Part shown: one piece after another, positions 25,985-33,920 of the stretch | Layout: every line of letters starts with the position of its first letter | Numbering within the stretch: position 1 is the stretch's first letter | NCBI GenBank assembly: GCA_964344765.1 | Contig: CAYFOM010000011.1 | Span: 47,561 to 111,560, forward strand | From: JACNIZ01 sp964344765 | Lineage (GTDB): Bacteria; Planctomycetota; UBA1135 | Reading direction: 5' to 3' | DNA length: 64,000 bases | The notes under the pieces: generated by a model | What the model saw: only the letters and a program-made list of their open reading frames with translations | Told to the model about the DNA's origin: nothing | Databases searched by the model: none | Program-made: the position numbers and the translations under genes

Positions 25985-27834
25985 CGAACTTCCTTCAGTC
26001 TTGGGTTCAAGTTAGCGTTTGAGCTGGCTGAATCCAAGCGCGAAGCCTCTGCTTTGGGCAGAAGTCCACGAGTTCGCAATGCGTGCTCCAATATTTTTCC
26101 AGCGAGCGGCCCAGATAGCCGGGTTCCCGAGATGCGGCCTTTGACATCCGGCCATTGGACGATGACCAAAACGACGATTTCCGGATCCGGAATCGGTCCG
26201 AAAGCTGCGAAGGCACAGGTATTGAGGTGGGGCTTGGTTTCGTGGCGCGCCGTGCCACTTTTTCCGCCCCAGCGCACGCCTTCAATCTCCGGCAACGGGC
26301 TGCCGATGCGGCGTTCCACCATCTTCTCCAGAGCGTCCACTATGAAGTCCGAAGTTTCCTCGCTGATCGGTCGTTCCACCCCTACCCGCTTGGCGTCTCG
26401 TTCTGCCGCTTGTTCCGTGGTTGCGTCTTGCTGATCCATCAGCAGATAGGGTTCGATGCGATGACCGCCGTTGATCAGCGATGCAAAACATGCGGCATAG
26501 CGAATTGGGTTAACCATAAACTCATGGCCGAAAGACGAGCTCGCCAATGTGTAAGGAATGGCTTGGCGGTTGGTCCAGTTTTTCTCGGGCGGCCCGTGGT
26601 AAGTGTTCATTGGGCGTTGACCCAAATAAAGCGGATCCCATAAACCAAACTTAGCCTGCATATCACGAAAGCGTTCGATGCCGGTGCGCAACCCAATCAG
26701 CACTGAAACGACGTTCGAGGAATGAATCAAACATTCAGCCGCAGTCTTGGGCCCGTATTTCACCCCATCTGCATTTTCAATAATCTCGCGGCGCCCCTTT
26801 ACCTTCAAAGTATTGCGGTCTTCAAAAACTTCCGAACGGCTGACGATCCCCTGCTCAATGGCATAGGCAATCAAAAACGGCTTAAATGTGGATCCAGGCA
26901 CCACTGGGTTATCAATAGTCAACGCAAAAGTAGATCGTATGCCGCTGTTGTCCAATAAATCGTCATTGATGATCGGATCGCGAGGATCGTAATCGGGCAA
27001 ACCAATCAAAGTCAGCAGCTCGCCGGTGTTGGCATCCAACACCACCGCTCCGCACCACTCCGCCTTGAGCTCCACCATCGCCTCATCCAGAATTTCGCGA
27101 GTGGCGGTTCCCAAATCCGCGTCCAAAGTCAAGCGCAAATCGCCACCTTGCTCAGGCTTCTCCAATCCCTTCGCCGGATTCACGCCAAAAGCTCCGGTCA
27201 CCATTTGGCTGCCTTTGCTTCCTTCGGTTCCGGTTAGGTGCTCATCGAATTTAACCTCCAGACCGCTCGCACCAGAACGCTTTTCATCTTGAGCCGTCAC
27301 GATGCCCAGCAAAGATCCAAAGGTACGACCCAGCGGATATTCACGTTCCACCATCGGCACTAGCTGCAAACCAGTGCTGCGGTACTTACGCAGGAATGCA
27401 CGTAATTCCTGACCCTCAAACGGTGTCAGTCCACGGCGCAATAGCGTATAGCCGACCTCTTTGCTTAGCAGCGTCTCGGCCATTTTCTGAACCGGCACCT
27501 GACAGCGCTCGGCGATCTCCGCGATCTCGGCGGCGATGTCGTCGTCGGTCAGACCCTTGGGACGGTTATTCGGGTGGTAACGTCGATCCTCCCACACCGA
27601 AGTCATCATCAACCAGAACGCCGGCCGGTCGTGAGCCAACGACTTACCGTTGCGATCCACGATGGAACCGCGCATCGCCGGAAGCTCGACCTTGTTGTGC
27701 AAATACTCCGATACGCCATTGACCACCTCATCCGGCGCGGCGTGCAACTGCACAACGCGACCGAGGATCGCCAAGTACAACATTCCCAGCGGGGCCAGGA
27801 TGAAGAACGGGCGCATCGGGCTTAGGCGCGACAT
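25981..27834 (-). CDS. ftsI: Class B penicillin-binding protein, FtsI-type transpeptidase
   Basis: This 617-residue protein has one N-terminal membrane anchor (about 9-28), a PBP dimerisation domain with MRGSIVDRNG at about 54-63, and a transpeptidase domain. The catalytic motifs are intact: Ser315-Thr-Phe-Lys318, Ser372-Ser-Asn374 and Lys525-Ser-Gly-Thr528. It crosslinks peptidoglycan during septation together with FtsW. There is no PASTA domain. It starts in a TAATG overlap with the ftsL-like gene. Confidence 0.93.
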   Translation of the reverse strand: MSRLSPMRPFFILAPLGMLYLAILGRVVQLHAAPDEVVNGVSEYLHNKVELPAMRGSIVDRNGKSLAHDRPAFWLMMTSVWEDRRYHPNNRPKGLTDDDIAAEIAEIAERCQVPVQKMAETLLSKEVGYTLLRRGLTPFEGQELRAFLRKYRSTGLQLVPMVEREYPLGRTFGSLLGIVTAQDEKRSGASGLEVKFDEHLTGTEGSKGSQMVTGAFGVNPAKGLEKPEQGGDLRLTLDADLGTATREILDEAMVELKAEWCGAVVLDANTGELLTLIGLPDYDPRDPIINDDLLDNSGIRSTFALTIDNPVVPGSTFKPFLIAYAIEQGIVSRSEVFEDRNTLKVKGRREIIENADGVKYGPKTAAECLIHSSNVVSVLIGLRTGIERFRDMQAKFGLWDPLYLGQRPMNTYHGPPEKNWTNRQAIPYTLASSSFGHEFMVNPIRYAACFASLINGGHRIEPYLLMDQQDATTEQAAERDAKRVGVERPISEETSDFIVDALEKMVERRIGSPLPEIEGVRWGGKSGTARHETKPHLNTCAFAAFGPIPDPEIVVLVIVQWPDVKGRISGTRLSGPLAGKILEHALRTRGLLPKAEASRLDSASSNANLNPRLKEVR

Positions 27835-28082
27835 TAGAGTTCGGGAAGCTGTTCGACTTCGGCCAACTCTTTCATGTATTCCAATCGGGCGCGCAGCGCG
27901 TCGGGGGAGGTGAGCAGCCGGTACAAGTGCTGATAATGAGCTTTGTGTTGCTCATATTCCAGATAGTTCCGGTTGTATTGCTCGGTCCGACTTCGGGAAG
28001 CCAGTGCCTCGTTGCGCAAACCCAGCCCGGCCAGTAGTTCACACAAGGTCAACAGGACCAGGCCAGCGATGCGTCCGGTCAC
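27834..28082 (-). CDS. ftsL: FtsL-like bitopic division protein
   Basis: This 82-residue protein has a very short N-terminus, one membrane segment (about 4-24) and a heptad-like tail rich in Tyr, Leu and charged residues that could form a coiled coil. Sequence identity to FtsL is always weak; the topology, size and position between rsmH and ftsI support the call. I chose the GTG at 28082 because it overlaps the rsmH stop (GTGA) and has a GGAGGAA ribosome-binding site about 6 nt upstream. A TTG nine codons earlier is less likely. Confidence 0.75.
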   Translation of the reverse strand: MTGRIAGLVLLTLCELLAGLGLRNEALASRSRTEQYNRNYLEYEQHKAHYQHLYRLLTSPDALRARLEYMKELAEVEQLPEL

Positions 28083-29023
28083 TTCGCTTCCTCCGCACGC
28101 TGAATGCAACGGAGGCGCGCGCTACGGGCGCGAGGATTGCGTCGCTGCTCGGCGCGATCGGCCACCACCCCCCGTGGCAGCAGATCGGTGTATTCGCCGC
28201 TACGCACCTCGTTGCGGAGTACGACCTTGGCGCGCCGGTCTTCCAACGAATGGAACGAGATCACCGCCAGGCGCCCCCCCGGCGCCAAAATACGCGGTGC
28301 CCCCTCAAGGAAAGCGTCGATCTCGTCCAGTTCGCGGTTGACGGCAATGCGCAACGCTTGGAAGGTGCGCGTCGCCGGATGGTGGCCACGACGGCCACCG
28401 GGCACGGTGCGCTCGACCAAATCGGCGAGCTGCAAAGTGCGGAGCAAGGGTCCAAAGCGTCGCTGCTGCACGATGGCGTGGGCAATGCGACGCGAGAAAC
28501 GCTCTTCGCCGTATTCACGCAGCCACATTTCCAGCTGGTCTTCACTGGCATTGGCCAGCAAAACCGCAGCACTGGTTTTCTGCTTGTGGCTGTCCATGCG
28601 CATATCCAACGGCCCATCCTGTTGGAAGGAGAAACCGCGGTCGGCTTCATCGAGCTGATCGGACGACACGCCGAAATCGGCAAGAATGCCGTCGACGCGA
28701 CCGTGTAGCTCGACCGGCACGCATTGAAGGATCGAAGAAAAGGGTGCATGCACAAAGTGCACGCGGTCCGAATAGGCAGCCAGGCGCTGACGGCTGCGGT
28801 GCAACGCGTCGGCATCACGATCGATGGCGATCAAGCGCAAATCGGCAGGACCCGCTTTCAACAATGCCTCGGCGTGGCCCCCTCCGCCCACCGTGGCATC
28901 TACGTAAATCCCTCCGCGCTGCGGATTCAACGCCTGGATGACCTGGTCCAGCAGCACCGGAAGGTGCGTTGTGGGCCCGGTTGGACGAGTTGGTTTGTCG
29001 AAGTTACGGCACAAAAGGATCAC
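28079..29023 (-). CDS. rsmH: 16S rRNA (cytosine-N4)-methyltransferase
   Basis: This 314-residue methyltransferase (MraW) modifies C1402 of 16S rRNA using SAM. The N-terminal THLPVLLDQVIQAL segment, the SAM motif DATVGGGGHAEALL at about 43-56, GILADFGVSSDQLD and a SFHSLEDR motif near the C-terminus are all typical. It begins with GTG overlapping the mraZ stop (GTGA) and ends in a GTGA overlap with the ftsL-like gene. Confidence 0.95.
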   Translation of the reverse strand: MILLCRNFDKPTRPTGPTTHLPVLLDQVIQALNPQRGGIYVDATVGGGGHAEALLKAGPADLRLIAIDRDADALHRSRQRLAAYSDRVHFVHAPFSSILQCVPVELHGRVDGILADFGVSSDQLDEADRGFSFQQDGPLDMRMDSHKQKTSAAVLLANASEDQLEMWLREYGEERFSRRIAHAIVQQRRFGPLLRTLQLADLVERTVPGGRRGHHPATRTFQALRIAVNRELDEIDAFLEGAPRILAPGGRLAVISFHSLEDRRAKVVLRNEVRSGEYTDLLPRGVVADRAEQRRNPRARSARLRCIQRAEEAK

Positions 29024-29499
29024 CTGCTGTCTCCGTCGTCCATGGCCGAACCATCCAGAAACTGTTCGGCCTGCTTGAGATAAGTTTGCTCGGCCTCTGG
29101 CGCGGCCTCGCCTTCGTAGCGTGCGGAGTCCCAGATTTCGATGTGATCGATGGCGCCGACCACGATCGCGTTTTTGGAAATTCCAACGCGTTTACGCAAC
29201 CCTTCGGGGAGGAGCAGGCGGCCCTGGGCGTCCAGGTTTTGTTCCAGCGAAAGAGCGCCGATCCCCCTCATCACGGCGCGGAATTCCGGCTTGCCGAAAG
29301 CCGCCCTCTTCAGACCCGCTAGGTGGTCGCGAAAACCTTCGCGGGTGAACAAGTAGAGGCAGCCGTCCAAACCCAGCGTGACCACAAAGCGGATGCGGGT
29401 GACGTCTTCCTCGTCCATGCCGGCCAGCAAACGCTTGGGGACGAACACTCGACCTTTTTGGTCGACTTTGTGTTCGAACTCGCCGGTAAACAGGTGCAT
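29020..29499 (-). CDS. mraZ: Transcriptional regulator MraZ
   Basis: This 159-residue protein consists of two AbrB-like repeats with the DxxxR motifs at Asp13-Arg17 and Asp90-Arg94, plus a short acidic tail. MraZ forms a ring-shaped oligomer and binds tandem TGG-containing boxes before its own gene, usually repressing the dcw operon. Three 10-bp direct repeats of that type lie 22-51 bases upstream of the ATG. It is the first gene of the cluster. Confidence 0.95.
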   Translation of the reverse strand: MHLFTGEFEHKVDQKGRVFVPKRLLAGMDEEDVTRIRFVVTLGLDGCLYLFTREGFRDHLAGLKRAAFGKPEFRAVMRGIGALSLEQNLDAQGRLLLPEGLRKRVGISKNAIVVGAIDHIEIWDSARYEGEAAPEAEQTYLKQAEQFLDGSAMDDGDSR

Positions 29500-29520
29500 G
29501 GAGACTTTTCAGGGAGTGAC

Positions 29521-29550
29521 TGATCCACCACGATCCGCCATTTTCCCCCA
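29521..29550 (-). promoter_or_regulatory. Three tandem MraZ boxes
   Basis: On the minus strand the 10-mers TGGGGGAAAA, TGGCGGATCG and TGGTGGATCA follow one another without gaps, so TGGNGG repeats with a 10-bp period. This matches the known MraZ operator design of TGG-starting repeats separated by about 5 bp. They lie 22-51 nt before the mraZ ATG. Confidence 0.75.
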
Positions 29551-29595
29551 CAAACCTATTCTGTCGCCCCACCAGAAATGCGCAACTAAAAAACG

Positions 29596-29614
29596 GCCCT
29601 TTTGGGCAGTTTTT
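29596..29614 (-). terminator. Intrinsic terminator between upstream operon and mraZ
   Basis: GCCC-TTTT-GGGC (29596-29607) forms a short stem-loop. On the minus strand it is followed by CGTTTTTT, and on the plus strand by AGTTTTT, so it could act in both directions. It lies about 65 bases past the stop of the zinc-ribbon gene and separates that operon from the dcw cluster. Confidence 0.6.
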
Positions 29615-29678
29615 CCGAATTTCTCTGGAATTCTCCGCTGGGGCCCGATTCAGCCAATCAGCGAAACCCGACGGCGAC

Positions 29679-30215
29679 CTAGGCGCCTTCTACTTCCTTG
29701 GGTTCACTCAACAGATCCGTCAACGCGCCTTCGGCGGTCGGATCCATTAACTCGCCCAGCGCGGCGGTGAGCTTGCGGCGACGCTCTTCTTCGAGCTCGC
29801 GCGTCTGCACCTCGTAGACCGTTTGGGTGCGCGGCTTGCGCAGCTGCAGAAACTCCTTAGTGCCGCGACTGCGAACGCCGACCAACTTCAACTTGCGATG
29901 GCGAACCAACAGCAAGCCGAGCAAAAACCGCAGATCAAGCGGCGCGTCGCCATCTTTCTTCTCCAGCGTTTGGAACAAGGCAAGAATGGCATCAAAGTCG
30001 AGCTTCAGGCCGCCTTTGGCTTCGGCGTGCGTGGTGCGCCACCAAACCAAGTCGGCGCTTTCTTCGCGGCGGTCGAAACAACCGCTGCAAAGGTCGCCGC
30101 GTTGCAATTCATCGGCTTCGATTTGCAGCAGAGAAAACACCGTTTCCCCCACCGTGAATTCGGAGCCGCAATTCACGCAAAGCCCCTGACGTCGATGAAA
30201 CTTCCAATCGGCCAT
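29679..30215 (-). CDS. Zinc-ribbon-like protein of unknown function
   Basis: This 178-residue protein opens with two CxxC knuckles (Cys13-Val-Asn-Cys16 and Cys43-Ser-Gly-Cys46) about 27 residues apart, typical of a treble clef or zinc ribbon. The rest is helical and charged, with a hydrophobic FLLGLLLVRHRKLKL stretch near 95-112. It starts 2 bases after the lipoprotein gene stops, so the two are co-transcribed, and an intrinsic terminator follows. I cannot name a family. Nucleic-acid or protein binding are both possible. Confidence 0.6.
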   Translation of the reverse strand: MADWKFHRRQGLCVNCGSEFTVGETVFSLLQIEADELQRGDLCSGCFDRREESADLVWWRTTHAEAKGGLKLDFDAILALFQTLEKKDGDAPLDLRFLLGLLLVRHRKLKLVGVRSRGTKEFLQLRKPRTQTVYEVQTRELEEERRRKLTAALGELMDPTAEGALTDLLSEPKEVEGA

Positions 30216-30217
30216 CG

Positions 30218-30736
30218 CTACTTGTCCATTCCTTCACGCCATGGCTTGCGCCGATAAAAATCATCCGACGGCCCCGGCGTGGTCACCCGCGCCAAGAAAT
30301 GATGCAGCAAGGTTCGCGCGCGCTGCTCATCATCGCCGACCGACTCCCACTTGGCATGGTCTTCGTCGAGAGGCTTGTGCACCTCTTTGTTGATCTGCAC
30401 GCGCACGCGCGAACTGACTCGGTAAACGCCGACGGCATCCATCGGCTCGATTTCCAGCATGCCCTGGTAACGCCGCCCATACGACGAAAACGGCTGCATG
30501 TTCTCGAACCAACCCGAAGTCACTCGGGCACCTGCGTCATCGCGATCGCCGGGTGGATACTTGGCTTTCAGCAGCGCCCACTCACACTCGGACAGCAGGT
30601 CGCGAATCGGTGGAGCGTCGTCGATGATCTCGTGCACCCACAGCTCTTCTTCCTCGACGGAAAACAGGCTGCACGAACCGGTCATTCCGGTCAGGCAAAG
30701 CAGTGCGACTATCCAGAGAAATCCACGGCGCAGCAT
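30218..30736 (-). CDS. Putative lipoprotein of unknown function
   Basis: This 172-residue protein has a signal peptide with a positively charged start, a hydrophobic core (about 6-18) and a lipobox-like Thr-Gly-Ser-Cys22. The mature part is soluble and mixed alpha/beta with no recognised motif. A TAGAAT box exactly 6 nt before the ATG predicts a leaderless transcript. The next gene downstream (zinc-ribbon protein) follows after 2 bases. Function unknown. Confidence 0.65.
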   Translation of the reverse strand: MLRRGFLWIVALLCLTGMTGSCSLFSVEEEELWVHEIIDDAPPIRDLLSECEWALLKAKYPPGDRDDAGARVTSGWFENMQPFSSYGRRYQGMLEIEPMDAVGVYRVSSRVRVQINKEVHKPLDEDHAKWESVGDDEQRARTLLHHFLARVTTPGPSDDFYRRKPWREGMDK

Positions 30737-30748
30737 CGGCGTATTCTA
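30737..30748 (-). promoter_or_regulatory. Predicted leaderless promoter (TAGAAT-N6-ATG)
   Basis: On the minus strand GCTAGAATACGCCG leads straight into the ATG at 30736: TAGAAT (complement of 30743-30748), 6 nt, start codon. It lies between der and the lipoprotein gene. No Shine-Dalgarno sequence is present. Confidence 0.5.
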
Positions 30749-30781
30749 GCAATCAGGGTTGAGGGGCTCCCGACTCGGCGG

Positions 30782-32131
30782 TTAAGCCTTTTTGTTGGGA
30801 CTGCGCTTGCGCGCCCGCAGCACTAAGCGGATGGGCACGTGGCGGTAACCGAGGGATTTTCGCATTTCCCGCGAAATCGCCCGCATCACTTCTTTTTCGA
30901 ACAGCTGAGTGCGATTGACGAACAGCAGGAAGGTCGGCGGATGAGTTTTGAGTTGGGTCGCGTAGTAGGCGCGCGGCTTTTCACTGCGACCGCGGAAGCG
31001 CAGGCGATCGAAGGTGCGCTGCACCGCTCGATTCAGCTCGCCGGTGCCGACGCGCTTGCCGGCTTCCCCGTGCAAGCGGAACGCCGCTTTCATCACCCGG
31101 TCCAAGCCCCTGCCGGTGACGTTGGAAACCGTCACGATTGGCGCACCGCGCAGGTGTGGAAAACGATGCTCGACGCGGCCGCGGAAGTCGTCGAGGTCTA
31201 GATCCGGCACCAAGTCGGACTTGGTTCCCACGATAACCACTGGTTTGTAGCGGTCCATGATGGTGCGCCCTAGCTCTTGGTCCAGACGCGCCATCGACTC
31301 GGTCAAGTCGAGGAACAAGAACGCGATGTCGGCGCTGCGAATGGCCTGATCACTGCGCGTCAGCGAAAAGAACTCAATCGCATTCGCCAATTTCCCGCGC
31401 CGGTGAATGCCGGCGGTGTCGACCATGGTCAGTGGCTTGCCTTGCCATTCAAAGTCAACTTCCACCGCGTCGCGGGTGGTGCCGGCGATGTCACTGACAA
31501 TCACTCGCTGCTCGCCCAACATCGCATTCACGAACGACGACTTGCCGGTGTTGCGTCGCCCCAAAATGGCAAATCGCAATCGCTCCTCACGCGACGGTTC
31601 GACGTCGACCGGCGGCAGCAGTTCGGACAGGGCGTGATAAAGGTCGTCCATCCCACGACCCTCTTGCGCCGACAGCGGACGCACTTCGCCAAGCTGCAAC
31701 TTTTCAAATTCGCCCAAATTCAGCGACGCCGCATGACCTTCGGCTTTGTTTGCGAACAACAAAATCTTGTGGCCGCCTTTGCGCAGCAAGCGCGCTACTT
31801 GTTCATCGAGCAAGGTGCAGCCTTCGCGCGCGTCAACCAAAAACAACACCACCTCGGCGCTGTGCAAACCGGTCAACACTTGATACTCAATCGAATCGGC
31901 AAGATTGGTGTTATCGACAATGCCGATGCCGCCGGTATCCATCAAATCAAAACCTAGATCAAACTCTTCGATGCTGACCGGCCGCACCAATCGATCGCGA
32001 GTCACACCGGCAGTAGGTTCCACAATCGCGGTGCGTTGACCGACGATGCGATTAAACAACGAAGACTTGCCGACGTTGGGCCGGCCGACAATCGCCACCA
32101 TCGGGCGTTGGTTAGAAGCGGAATCATGCAT
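30782..32131 (-). CDS. der: Ribosome-assembly GTPase Der (EngA)
   Basis: This 449-residue protein has two tandem GTPase domains. The first P-loop is GRPNVGKSS (16-24), the second GRRNTGKSS. DTGG and DTAG switch II motifs are present, and the second domain has TKSD. The first G4 motif reads Asn-Lys-Ala-Glu instead of the common NKxD, a mild deviation. A KH-like C-terminal domain ends in a Lys/Arg-rich tail. Der acts in 50S subunit maturation. I chose the ATG at 32131, in a TGATG overlap with the queE stop; the open frame continues 66 codons further but into queE. Confidence 0.93.
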   Translation of the reverse strand: MHDSASNQRPMVAIVGRPNVGKSSLFNRIVGQRTAIVEPTAGVTRDRLVRPVSIEEFDLGFDLMDTGGIGIVDNTNLADSIEYQVLTGLHSAEVVLFLVDAREGCTLLDEQVARLLRKGGHKILLFANKAEGHAASLNLGEFEKLQLGEVRPLSAQEGRGMDDLYHALSELLPPVDVEPSREERLRFAILGRRNTGKSSFVNAMLGEQRVIVSDIAGTTRDAVEVDFEWQGKPLTMVDTAGIHRRGKLANAIEFFSLTRSDQAIRSADIAFLFLDLTESMARLDQELGRTIMDRYKPVVIVGTKSDLVPDLDLDDFRGRVEHRFPHLRGAPIVTVSNVTGRGLDRVMKAAFRLHGEAGKRVGTGELNRAVQRTFDRLRFRGRSEKPRAYYATQLKTHPPTFLLFVNRTQLFEKEVMRAISREMRKSLGYRHVPIRLVLRARKRSPNKKA

Positions 32132-32922
32132 CAGAGCACACCCAAGAATGGGTGGATTTGAGGAAGAACTCGCAAGTCCAAGTTCAGACGACTGCCTTGG
32201 ATGAGTTCTGCAAGTAAGGTCGATGCCGACGGCGCATGCACGTCGGTCGAACCTGGGGTCACCGGTTGCAAGTAGACCTCGCAACCCGGCGCCAGTTCGG
32301 CGATTTGCTGCAATTGTTTTTGCAGCCACGCCGATTCAGTGTTTTGTTGCACCACGAATTTGACCCAATATTGCAGGGCTTGCTCGGGCGCTAAAGAACG
32401 ATTGCGGCGCTGCGCTTCGGCCGCGGTGAACTGCAAGCATTGCTGGCGTTGCAACAAAGACTCACCGGCATCCAAGGCGGCCTCATCTTTCCAATCCAGC
32501 GAAACCAAATCTAAGCAAGGCAGCAGTTGTTGAAGCTTGTCGGCGTAAATGCCCGACGTTTCCAACAGCGTTCTACCAGACCAAGTCGGCAACCATTGCT
32601 CCAGAAACGAAGCTTGAGTCAACGGCTCGCCGCCGGTTACCGACAACACGACATCCGTCGCATCTACGCCGAAGCCCGCAGCCAACTGATGCAACTCGCG
32701 ATCAAGCTGCTCCATCGACCATGGATTGGCGCACTCGCGGGCGCCGTCGGCATGGTGAACCTCGGCGGTCGCCGTGCGCTTCCAAGACCTTGGCGTGTCG
32801 CAGTAGGTACAGCGCAACGGGCATCCAGCCAACCGCAGAAACAAATGCGGCTTGCCGACCTGGCCGGCTTCCCCTTGAATGCTCAGGAAAAGCTCGTCAA
32901 GGTAGACGACCGGAAGGCTCAG
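32131..32922 (-). CDS. queE: 7-carboxy-7-deazaguanine synthase (apparent CTG start)
   Basis: This radical SAM enzyme makes the deazaguanine ring of queuosine precursors. The cluster motif is CPLRCTYC, followed by TGGEPL. The first ATG/GTG/TTG in frame is a TTG at 32844, but 26 in-frame codons before it encode the conserved family N-terminus (Asp-Glu-Leu-Phe-Leu-Ser-Ile-Gln-Gly-Glu). A stop in the same frame bounds this upstream. The best start is therefore the CTG at 32922, which overlaps the stop of the upstream gene as CTGA and has GAAGAAGAG before it. The full length would be 263 residues. The function is secure; the start is an inference. Confidence 0.85.
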   Translation of the reverse strand: MSLPVVYLDELFLSIQGEAGQVGKPHLFLRLAGCPLRCTYCDTPRSWKRTATAEVHHADGARECANPWSMEQLDRELHQLAAGFGVDATDVVLSVTGGEPLTQASFLEQWLPTWSGRTLLETSGIYADKLQQLLPCLDLVSLDWKDEAALDAGESLLQRQQCLQFTAAEAQRRNRSLAPEQALQYWVKFVVQQNTESAWLQKQLQQIAELAPGCEVYLQPVTPGSTDVHAPSASTLLAELIQGSRLNLDLRVLPQIHPFLGVL

Positions 32923-33176
32923 AGCTCTTCTTCCTCAGAATCAGCTGTTGCTGCGGCTTCCGCGTCTTCCTTTTCCTTCTCAGCAGCGGCCATTGCCTTC
33001 ATCTGCTTCTTGGTCAAGGTTTTGAACTGGGTGCGAACTTTGCGCAGGCCGTAGACGGAATCCCCTTCCTGAAAGTCACCGCTTTCGGCGAGCTTTTCCA
33101 GGCGCTCACGGCGGGTGAAGACGGAGCGACTCGAGTTGAGGTTGCTACCGAGGTTCAGCGACTTGTGGATGGACAT
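32919..33176 (-). CDS. PVC-type small basic protein (TIGR04137-like)
   Basis: This 85-residue protein starts Met-Ser-Ile-His-Lys-Ser-Leu and continues through a RSVFTRRERLEKL segment to a SVYGLRKVRTQ segment. This matches the small basic protein found across Planctomycetes, Verrucomicrobia, Chlamydiae and Lentisphaerae and proposed as a signature of that superphylum, possibly binding RNA. The C-terminal third is an extra acidic Ala/Glu-rich tail. I used the ATG at 33176 because the family begins there; the open frame extends 12 codons upstream. Its stop overlaps the apparent CTG start of queE. Confidence 0.8.
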   Translation of the reverse strand: MSIHKSLNLGSNLNSSRSVFTRRERLEKLAESGDFQEGDSVYGLRKVRTQFKTLTKKQMKAMAAAEKEKEDAEAAATADSEEEEL

Positions 33177-33180
33177 GGGT

Positions 33181-33813
33181 TCAGTTTGAAGCGATGGGCC
33201 GCCGCCGCTCAATGTATGCAGAGGCGAAGGGCCGAGGATTTTGCGGGAGGGAGTCTACCGATGCTTCCTGCACTTGGCGCAGCAGATCATTCAAATCGCC
33301 GCTTTCTTCGGACCTACCAATCCACAATTCGTAGATTTCCGGGTCCTCCGGCGGAAATTTGGTCAGCACCACCGATTTCTGCAGGGCGGGAAACAGATCA
33401 CGCAGGGCACGACCGCTCTGCACCGCAAGAGCTCGGTTGGCGGGACTGAATGCGTATTTGGCGACCAGCACCGCATAAGGCTCCGTCGATTCAACAGCGC
33501 TTGAATTGCCGTCGTTTTCGGTGGAGGCTTCGGCGGGACCGAGCGGCCAATACTTCAGACCTAAAAGCACGACCACGGCGAGGGCGACGCCCAGGCCGAT
33601 AAGCGGAGACCAACTACGCCCTTGTTTCGGCGCGGAGCCCCCCATCGAAGACAGTCTTTGACTCGACCGGTCCGATGTTGGCGTGCTTGCTTGAGAAGCT
33701 TCGGATTGCGAGGGAGCGGACGGAACACGTCGCTGGGACTGTTTTCTGGATGGACCTTCCCCATTGGGCTTGTCCCTAAGAATGTCCAGAAGTTCCCTTT
33801 TTCGGCGTGCCAT
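33181..33813 (-). CDS. Bitopic membrane protein with SPOR-like C-terminus
   Basis: This 210-residue protein (from the ATG at 33813) has a basic, Ser/Arg-rich cytoplasmic N-terminus that opens Met-Ala-Arg-Arg-Lys-Arg-Glu-Leu-Leu, a single membrane segment at about 69-87, and an external domain of about 100 residues. That domain contains a Tyr-Ala-Val-Leu-Val-Ala strand, a helix with a Gln-Ser-Gly turn and a later Ile-Tyr-Glu-Leu-Trp-Ile-Gly strand, reminiscent of SPOR domains that bind denuded peptidoglycan. The resemblance is weak. Other ATGs at 33837 and 33870 are possible starts. The open frame runs further but would overlap the divergent glycosylase gene. Confidence 0.55.
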   Translation of the reverse strand: MARRKRELLDILRDKPNGEGPSRKQSQRRVPSAPSQSEASQASTPTSDRSSQRLSSMGGSAPKQGRSWSPLIGLGVALAVVVLLGLKYWPLGPAEASTENDGNSSAVESTEPYAVLVAKYAFSPANRALAVQSGRALRDLFPALQKSVVLTKFPPEDPEIYELWIGRSEESGDLNDLLRQVQEASVDSLPQNPRPFASAYIERRRPIASN

Positions 33814-33920
33814 ACCCGTCTTGAGCCTGGAGATCATAAGGTTCTGAGGCAGAAAACGCAATCTTTCCATGTCAGCGCCAAACCCTTGAGCCCAACCCTG
33901 GACGACGAAACAATGAGGGC

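Noticed and set aside
32132..32329. 66-codon N-terminal extension of Der
   Set aside because: It lies inside queE; Der homologues start close to the first P-loop, at the ATG overlapping the queE stop.
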